Below the pieces are notes generated by a model, which was not told where the DNA came from, did not search any database, and saw only the letters and a program-made list of their open reading frames with translations. This document shows positions 38,925 through 42,983 of a DNA stretch of 42,983 nucleotides, piece by piece. Location: IMG/VR virus record IMGVR_UViG_3300022693_004333, positions 1 to 42,983 of that record; one strand, given 5' to 3'. Within the stretch, counting starts at the first letter, position 1; every line of letters starts with the position of its first letter. This stretch comes from a virus. The position numbers were made by a program, and so were the translations under genes.

Positions 38925-39395
38925 ATGAATGTTCATGGATGGAATTTCTACTGGCATGAAGCCTTCAAAATCATTTTTGAAAACCTGCTAGGCGAAGTTG
39001 AAAGGATTGCCGATAAAGATCCTGACAACTTCGACCAACACCCCACCTACAAGCTTTATGATGCTATTGAATCTGCGATTTTCGATCGCATAGCAGTTAA
39101 CCCCGATGCTAAAGAATTTAGAATGGGTGACACTCTTCGAGAAAAAAGATTAAAACATTGGCGCCGCGTTAAACACGGAATGCCAAACCGATATCGAATG
39201 TTCTTCCAGTTTAGCACTCAAAATTCTGCGATTATTTTAGGCTGGTTGAACGACTCAAGAACATTGAGAAAACAAGGCGCTAAAACTGATGTTTACACGG
39301 TGTTTAAGAAGCTAGTGTTGAGCGGCGATATCCCCAACTCATTTGATGAAATTTTCGAGCAATGTAGACCTGCTGACATTAAGCGTTCAAGTTAA
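38925..39395 (+). CDS. yhaV: YhaV-family ribonuclease toxin
   Basis: A 156-residue protein closely following Escherichia coli YhaV (154 residues): NVHGWNFYWHEAFKIIFENL, AVNPDAKEFRMGDTL, HWRRVKHGMPNRYRMFFQF, SAIILGWLNDSRTLRKQG, AKTDVYTVFKKLV. YhaV is a RelE-like ribonuclease toxin that cleaves RNA and stops growth when its antitoxin is lost. The catalytic basic and aromatic positions of the RYRMFF and WLND segments are kept, so it should be active. Location between repressor and pL is that of lambda rexAB, suggesting prophage maintenance or exclusion of other phages. Confidence 0.92.
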   Translation: MNVHGWNFYWHEAFKIIFENLLGEVERIADKDPDNFDQHPTYKLYDAIESAIFDRIAVNPDAKEFRMGDTLREKRLKHWRRVKHGMPNRYRMFFQFSTQNSAIILGWLNDSRTLRKQGAKTDVYTVFKKLVLSGDIPNSFDEIFEQCRPADIKRSS

Positions 39396-39431
39396 CAATT
39401 AAAATTTATAAAGTTTTTAAACATTTCAAGA

Positions 39432-39452
39432 CCGCCAATCGGCGGTTTTTTT
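39432..39452 (+). terminator. Terminator after the toxin gene
   Basis: Stem CCGCC/GGCGG with loop AATC, then eight T residues. It ends the repressor and toxin-antitoxin transcription before the pL-like promoter. Confidence 0.9.
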
Positions 39453-39472
39453 ATGCATTCCACAAATTAATT

Positions 39473-39522
39473 TAAGTTATCTTACATTTTTTATTGACAA
39501 AAAAATTAAGTTATCTTACATT
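39473..39522 (+). promoter_or_regulatory. pL-like early promoter with two operators
   Basis: Two identical operators TAAGTTATCTTA at 39473-39484 and 39507-39518, 34 bases apart. A promoter TTGACA (39494-39499), 17-base spacer and TACATT (39517-39522) overlaps the second operator. The repressor should shut off the rightward operon here. Confidence 0.85.
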
Positions 39523-39554
39523 CAACTTACAGGATAACTGATTGGATAAAAACC

Positions 39555-39839
39555 ATGTCCTCAACCTTTAACGACTTAATGGGCTTTCAAAAGTCTCAAA
39601 TAGTCTCTTCAATCGTTTCTAAAGTGATGTATGGAAAGTCATTCACTTGGACAGCAGAAAGTGCCAATCACAAGCCACAGGCGGTTACCGTTAGCTTAAA
39701 TGAGCAATCTGACATACCAACCACCCTACTTTCTGAAATTAAGCCAGTTGTAAGTAATGCTTTGCATACATTCAACCGCGCACCAGATGGTTACCAGTTA
39801 GAACACTTTTTGTCTCTGCCAGATAAGGCAGCGGCATGA
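39555..39839 (+). CDS. First gene of the pL-like operon, 94 residues
   Basis: Begins MSSTFNDLMGFQKSQIVSSI. It is hydrophilic, with a helical start and a strand-rich middle (SFTWTAESANHKPQAVTVSL). No family recognised. As the first gene of the rightward early operon it may act on the host very early, in the place of N or of a host-takeover protein; it lacks an arginine-rich N-like motif. Its TGA overlaps the next ATG as ATGA. Confidence 0.6.
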   Translation: MSSTFNDLMGFQKSQIVSSIVSKVMYGKSFTWTAESANHKPQAVTVSLNEQSDIPTTLLSEIKPVVSNALHTFNRAPDGYQLEHFLSLPDKAAA

Positions 39840-39988
39840 TTATCAAGAACGAACATCCAGCGCAAACAGCGCTAAGAATAAAAACGCTTCAATCACTAGG
39901 GTTTTCACTTTTAGAAATTGCAAAAGTATTCGGAGTGAGCGTGACCGAGTTCTTAGAGATTAAAGCAAAAGCGAGGTTAGCGGCATGA
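39836..39988 (+). CDS. 50-residue helix-turn-helix-like protein
   Basis: Begins MIIKNEHPAQTALRIKTLQS and has a compact segment FSLLEIAKVFGVSVTEFLEI that fits a homeodomain-like helix-turn-helix. It ends KAKARLAA and overlaps both neighbours by four bases (ATGA). It may be a small DNA-binding regulator of the early operon. Confirmed only by overlap pattern and motif. Confidence 0.6.
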   Translation: MIIKNEHPAQTALRIKTLQSLGFSLLEIAKVFGVSVTEFLEIKAKARLAA

Positions 39989-40080
39989 TTACTTTTTTAA
40001 CTGCACTACTCGTTTTCGGGATGATGTTTTTATTTGCGTTTTTTGTACGTGTATTGATTACACCGGGAACAGGCGAGTGA
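39985..40080 (+). CDS. 31-residue single-helix membrane peptide
   Basis: Encodes MITFLTALLVFGMMFLFAFF followed by VRVLITPGTGE, one strong membrane helix with a short polar tail. The ATG overlaps the preceding stop and its own TGA overlaps the next GTG start. Tiny phage membrane peptides of this kind can alter host membrane potential or exclude superinfection; no specific function is shown. Confidence 0.6.
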   Translation: MITFLTALLVFGMMFLFAFFVRVLITPGTGE

Positions 40081-40169
40081 TTTATTTAACTTTAACCGTC
40101 CTTTTGGCTGGCTACTGCTATGCGTGCTTTTGCGTTGTGAAGTCGGTTAACGGGATTAATTGGAAGTAA
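40077..40169 (+). CDS. 30-residue Cys-rich membrane peptide
   Basis: From a GTG in overlap with the preceding TGA. Encodes MIYLTLTVLLAGYCYACFCV followed by VKSVNGINWK: one membrane helix with three Cys in its second half. It is the fourth overlapping frame in a row from 39555, which supports real translation. Function unknown. Confidence 0.55.
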   Translation: MIYLTLTVLLAGYCYACFCVVKSVNGINWK

Positions 40170-40173
40170 ACCA

Positions 40174-40233
40174 CGCCCCTAACTAAAGGGGCGCAACCCA
40201 CTGGCTGCAATCGTTTTGGAAGACAGTGCAGCC
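40174..40233 (+). other. Two stable RNA hairpins before the next gene
   Basis: CGCCCCT/AGGGGCG with a six-base loop (40174-40193), then GGCTGCA/TGCAGCC with a 17-base loop (40203-40233). Neither is followed by a T-run, so they are more likely mRNA leader or processing structures than terminators. Confidence 0.5.
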
Positions 40234-40255
40234 AACAGCATGAGGATAATAACCC

Positions 40256-40522
40256 ATGGAAATAAGAGCAGCAACAAAACAACCAGGCATGTTCTACCTG
40301 ATTTGGAACGATTCAGGTGTTGAGGGTGGCCCACGCTTTACCAAGATAGAAACTGTTGATGGTAAGCCATCACAAGATGCAATTTTAATGAATGGCCTGA
40401 AGCACGTAGACACGCTTCACATTCAACAAAATGCCGTTACCCCATTCTTTAACGCAGCTGCTGAAGCTGGCGTTCCTGTGTTTGCCGACACACTTAGCAA
40501 AGGTGTAGAGGTGGCAGCATGA
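40256..40522 (+). CDS. Hypothetical early protein, 88 residues
   Basis: Begins MEIRAATKQPGMFYLIWNDS. A beta-rich first half leads to a helical and strand end (HVDTLHIQQNAVTPFFNAAA). GAGGA lies about nine bases before the ATG, and the TGA overlaps the next ATG. It follows two stable hairpins. No family recognised. Confidence 0.6.
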   Translation: MEIRAATKQPGMFYLIWNDSGVEGGPRFTKIETVDGKPSQDAILMNGLKHVDTLHIQQNAVTPFFNAAAEAGVPVFADTLSKGVEVAA

Positions 40523-40668
40523 TTATCTTCAAAAACCGTCAAGCAGCAATGCGCTGGTGTAACGCATTTAACACTTTTCCTTGGTTCAACCTAATGGTTA
40601 CTGCTGTGCCCGGTGGTTGGACTCTTACTCGCGCATCTGGCGTGAACAACTCAGTAAAGGCTCAATAA
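40519..40668 (+). CDS. 49-residue hypothetical protein
   Basis: Begins MIIFKNRQAAMRWCNAFNTF and ends PGGWTLTRASGVNNSVKAQ. It has a helix followed by a short beta hairpin. Its ATG overlaps the preceding TGA and its TAA overlaps the HNH gene start as TAATG, so it is translationally coupled on both sides. Function unknown. Confidence 0.6.
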   Translation: MIIFKNRQAAMRWCNAFNTFPWFNLMVTAVPGGWTLTRASGVNNSVKAQ

Positions 40669-41222
40669 TGGCAACAAAAGGCGTAAACGCGCCAGAGGCA
40701 AAGCTTTATCTTAGCGGTCTTAGTATACCGCAAGTAAGCGCTGAAACTGGCATACCTTTGTCTACTCTCCGATTTCGCTTTAAGAAGATAGGAATCCTCA
40801 GAAGCAGAGAGGAAGCAATAAAGATGGCCGCTGATGATGGGCGCTTAGGGTCTGGCATGAGAGGGAAAAACCGTTCGTTTTCTGACGATCATAAAGAAAA
40901 CATTCGCCAGAGTTTGCTTAAGTATGGAGAGAAAAACGCCAAAGGTACAACTTTGAAGCCTAGTGGCTATGTAGAACATACGCGCGGGCCACACAAGGGC
41001 AAAACTGTCCATGTCACTGTGATGGAAGCAAGACTAGGAAGAAAACTAAAAAGTGATGAAGTTGTTCACCATATAGATGGGGATACGCAGAACAATGATG
41101 AAAATAACCTCGCACTATGTACTCGTTCAGGGCATACGAGACTGCATAGGTTTGAAGACCAGCTGCAAGGGAAGTCTTTAAAGCGAAATAATAAAGGTCA
41201 GATAGTAGGAGAGAAAAATTGA
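40668..41222 (+). CDS. HNH endonuclease with N-terminal HTH
   Basis: A 184-residue protein from ATG 40668, in TAATG overlap with the gene above; an in-frame upstream extension lies inside that gene. Residues 10-50 are a helix-turn-helix (LSGLSIPQVSAETGIPLSTL). An HNH core follows: GYVEHTRGPHKG, then EVVHHIDGDTQNNDENNLAL and HTRLH, with the HH, N and H metal and catalytic residues. This resembles phage HNH_3 or homing-type nucleases. Tight overlaps on both sides suggest a resident phage gene rather than a fresh homing insertion. Confidence 0.85.
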   Translation: MATKGVNAPEAKLYLSGLSIPQVSAETGIPLSTLRFRFKKIGILRSREEAIKMAADDGRLGSGMRGKNRSFSDDHKENIRQSLLKYGEKNAKGTTLKPSGYVEHTRGPHKGKTVHVTVMEARLGRKLKSDEVVHHIDGDTQNNDENNLALCTRSGHTRLHRFEDQLQGKSLKRNNKGQIVGEKN

Positions 41223-41779
41223 ATGATTTAAACCTTTGTCAGTTTATAGGGCGGATGGGTAACCCGGCAGAAGTTAGATACATGCCAAATGGTAAAGCGG
41301 TAGCTAATTTCAGTATTGCTTGTAACCGTTCTTGGAAAGATCAGCAAGGACAAAAACAAGAAAAAGCTGAGTGGATTAGATGTACTGCCTACGACAAGTT
41401 GGCAGAAATAATAGGCCAGTATACAGAGAAAGGGTCACAGCTTTATGTGAGCGGTAGACAGTCGACCCGCAAATGGCAAGACCAGCAAGGCCAAGACCGT
41501 TACACCACTGAGATTATTGTAGAGCAAATGCAAATGCTTGGTGGGCGCCAAGGGGGTGCGCAGAACGATGCTGGCTTTCAGTCAATGGGCAATAACGGAA
41601 GCGGAACGCCTGGGAATAATACTGGACAATCTGGCCGACCAAGCAGCACCGGCAATGCAAACCAACGCAACAATGCCTATGCCAACGCGAAATCTGCCTC
41701 AAATGGGATGAGTCAGGGCTATAAAGCTCCACCTATGGCAGAGCCCGACTTTGATTTTGATGATGACATACCTTTTTAA
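41219..41779 (+). CDS. ssb: Single-stranded DNA-binding protein
   Basis: A 186-residue protein from a TTG at 41219, with AGGAGA eight bases upstream and a TTGA overlap with the HNH stop. Residues 1-110 are the OB fold (NLCQFIGRMGNPAEVRYMPN, WIRCTAYDKLAEIIGQYTEK, LYVSGRQSTRKW). A Gly/Asn/Gln-rich linker follows, ending in the acidic tip DFDFDDDIPF that recruits partners. It would protect phage single-stranded DNA during replication and recombination. Confidence 0.95.
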   Translation: MNDLNLCQFIGRMGNPAEVRYMPNGKAVANFSIACNRSWKDQQGQKQEKAEWIRCTAYDKLAEIIGQYTEKGSQLYVSGRQSTRKWQDQQGQDRYTTEIIVEQMQMLGGRQGGAQNDAGFQSMGNNGSGTPGNNTGQSGRPSSTGNANQRNNAYANAKSASNGMSQGYKAPPMAEPDFDFDDDIPF

Positions 41780-41831
41780 TTTCTGGTTATTCATGCAGCA
41801 CCGCGCAATGCACTTAGCTTGTTAATTGAAT

Positions 41832-41847
41832 AGGCCCCTTCGGGGGC
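41832..41847 (+). other. Stable UUCG hairpin after ssb
   Basis: GCCCC-TTCG-GGGGC, a five-pair stem with a UUCG loop, followed by TAAGG. There is no T-run, so it is probably an mRNA stabiliser or attenuator rather than a terminator. Confidence 0.55.
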
Positions 41848-41861
41848 TAAGGATAAAAACC

Positions 41862-42533
41862 ATGAACTTGCAACAAAAATTAAATAACGCTACTTGTTTC
41901 AGCAGTAACGGAGAAGACTGGTCCTCTGACATGGATGACCTGATCCACGATTTAGAAGCGCACGGAAAAGAGGGAGAAATAGTTTCGTTCTTTATCGCCA
42001 ACAAAAAGACTTTCACACACGCTGACTTTATATGTAATGCATTGGAGCGCGCAATAGAAGACGCCGTAGAACAAGCTTATGACGAAGTTGGGGAAGTTGC
42101 AGAAGCGTACTTGAACAAGGTCGATACACCTGAGAACGAAGCTGAATTCAAACAACTTGTAGCTAATTTTCTCCAAGAGAAATCTGGTGATGTAAACATT
42201 TGGCAAGTTATCAACGCGCAGGAAGTTGTAGCTATCTGGAATGGTAGTGACCTTGATGAATACACAATAGATAAGCCAGATGGAATTGAAGATTGTGACA
42301 TTCAAAATCTAAAGCACATGCTTGGAGCCACTGAAGAGCCTTCAAAGTGGGGTTACAGAAATTACTTTGCGGCAGGAGGTGAGGACGTAAATTCAATGGA
42401 GAGACTTGCGAAAGCAGGACTTGTTGTTAAGCGGAATAATGCGGTAACCGATAATTTGTACACCGCAACAGTTGCTGGCTGCGAGTTGCTCAACTTTAAC
42501 CAATCAATGATTGATTACGCTTTCGATAGATAA
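41862..42533 (+). CDS. Hypothetical early protein, 223 residues
   Basis: From ATG 41862 (MNLQQKLNNATCFSSNGEDW), with AAGGA nine bases before it; an upstream in-frame start at 41826 lies in the hairpin. The protein is acidic and helical (GEIVSFFIANKKTFTHADFI, then AIEDAVEQAYDEVGEVAEAY) and ends in a possible winged-helix region (KWGYRNYFAAGG, MERLAKAGLVVKRNNAVTDN). It sits between ssb and an exonuclease gene, so a role in DNA replication or recombination is possible but not shown. Confidence 0.55.
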   Translation: MNLQQKLNNATCFSSNGEDWSSDMDDLIHDLEAHGKEGEIVSFFIANKKTFTHADFICNALERAIEDAVEQAYDEVGEVAEAYLNKVDTPENEAEFKQLVANFLQEKSGDVNIWQVINAQEVVAIWNGSDLDEYTIDKPDGIEDCDIQNLKHMLGATEEPSKWGYRNYFAAGGEDVNSMERLAKAGLVVKRNNAVTDNLYTATVAGCELLNFNQSMIDYAFDR

Positions 42534-42542
42534 GGATAGACC

Positions 42543-42983
42543 ATGAACAACATTATGTTAGACCTAGAAACAATGGGCAAAGGCTCAAACGCAGCTATCG
42601 TGTCAATCGATGCGGTATTCTTCAATCCTCTTACTGGTGAGTTAGGTGAGCGGTTCTATAAGCGCATTTGGCTAGAGAGCGCTGCCAAGTATGGCGAACT
42701 GGACGCAAGCACGGTTGTATGGTGGCTAGGTCAAAGCGATGAAGCACGCGATGAGATTAATCACGATGATAGCGTTGGCTTGAGTGAAGCGATGCGTGGG
42801 TTTAGTGAATTTGTTATTGGAGAAGCCCAATGCTCTTTTTCTGATATTCGCGTATGGGGCAACGGGTGCACATTCGACAACGTAATTATTGCCAACGCAT
42901 ACAAGCAGCTGAAGCTCCAAAAGCCTTGGTCTTACGCTGGCGATATGGATGTACGAACCATTGTTGAGTTAGGCCGCAAGCTT
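42543..42983 (+). CDS. DEDD-family 3'-5' exonuclease (partial)
   Basis: The first 147 residues of a gene that runs past the window end. MNNIMLDLETMGKGSNAAIV has the D-x-E motif of DnaQ/RNase T-like exonucleases. Later FSDIRVWGNGCTFDNVIIAN gives the second Asp motif; the third is expected beyond the end. It most resembles the phage-borne DUF5051/Rv2179c-like exoribonuclease group. It would trim 3' ends of DNA or RNA in the early operon. ATG follows AAGGATAGACC. Confidence 0.85.
   Translation, partial: MNNIMLDLETMGKGSNAAIVSIDAVFFNPLTGELGERFYKRIWLESAAKYGELDASTVVWWLGQSDEARDEINHDDSVGLSEAMRGFSEFVIGEAQCSFSDIRVWGNGCTFDNVIIANAYKQLKLQKPWSYAGDMDVRTIVELGRKL

Noticed and set aside
40668-41222. HNH gene as a recent homing insertion
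   Set aside because: It is joined to both neighbours by start-stop overlaps, which argues for a settled operon gene.
41219-41225. ATG at 41223 as the ssb start
   Set aside because: It is out of frame with the OB fold; the TTG at 41219 with AGGAGA upstream is the in-frame start.
42978-42983. Window ends exactly in AAGCTT (a HindIII site)
   Set aside because: Could suggest a clone end, but one six-base match is weak evidence and it lies within an ordinary coding frame.
1-42983. CRISPR arrays, rRNA genes or retron/DGR elements
   Set aside because: I found no regularly spaced direct repeats with spacers, no rRNA-like sequence, and no reverse transcriptase.

Overview
The window is most of a lambda-like, cos-type siphovirus prophage in a marine gammaproteobacterium, probably Alteromonas or a relative. 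The host call rests on moderate GC and protein style; no host marker gene is present. No right prophage boundary is visible: the window stops inside an exonuclease gene.

Layout. (1) 1-2130 is chromosomal or island debris: a small membrane protein, an excisionase gene followed by only the C-terminal end of a tyrosine integrase, and a dead ISL3-type insertion sequence with three frameshifts. (2) 2131-2189 is the 3' part of a tRNA-Leu(UAA) gene on the minus strand, read here as one attachment junction. Its polarity puts the element to its right and an intact tRNA-Leu beyond the window. (3) 2.6-24.0 kb, minus strand, is the late operon read from right to left: cos site, small and large terminase, gpW-like connector, portal, a ClpP protease fused to the major capsid protein, decoration protein, head-tail joining proteins, tail terminator, tail tube, G/GT chaperones with a -1 slippery site, tape measure, two tail-tip proteins, a giant J-type protein, fibres and a repeat-rich LamG-like protein. 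A lipoprotein gene with its own promoter and tandem terminators interrupts the tail genes. (4) 24.2-26.6 kb holds a gpZ-like tail gene, a papain-like hydrolase, two holin-type proteins and an M15-type endolysin, preceded by a promoter-terminator pair and a Q-like gene. (5) 27.0-35.6 kb is an early operon with tightly overlapping genes: replication initiator carrying iterons, DnaB-type helicase, adenine methyltransferase, NinB-like protein, an integrase, VRR-NUC nuclease, metallophosphoesterase and dNMP kinase.

(6) 35.7-36.5 kb has no convincing gene. On the minus strand it folds into many perfect stem-loops, with a duplicated covarying hairpin, six CGUAAG motifs and a possible pseudoknot. It ends at a bidirectional terminator and looks like a large structured phage RNA; this is the strongest novelty candidate. 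(7) 36.5-39.5 kb is the immunity region: small genes, Cro-like protein, LexA-type repressor, and a YhaV toxin paired with a shortened PrlF-like antitoxin. Five TAAG-N4-CTTA operators lie at the two divergent early promoters. (8) 39.5-42.98 kb, plus strand, is a pL-like operon with tiny genes, an HNH endonuclease, SSB and a DEDD exonuclease.

Together these make a complete lysogeny, replication, packaging, morphogenesis and lysis programme. Repressor binding at two operator clusters would hold both early operons off. The toxin-antitoxin pair has its own promoter and lies where lambda carries rexAB.
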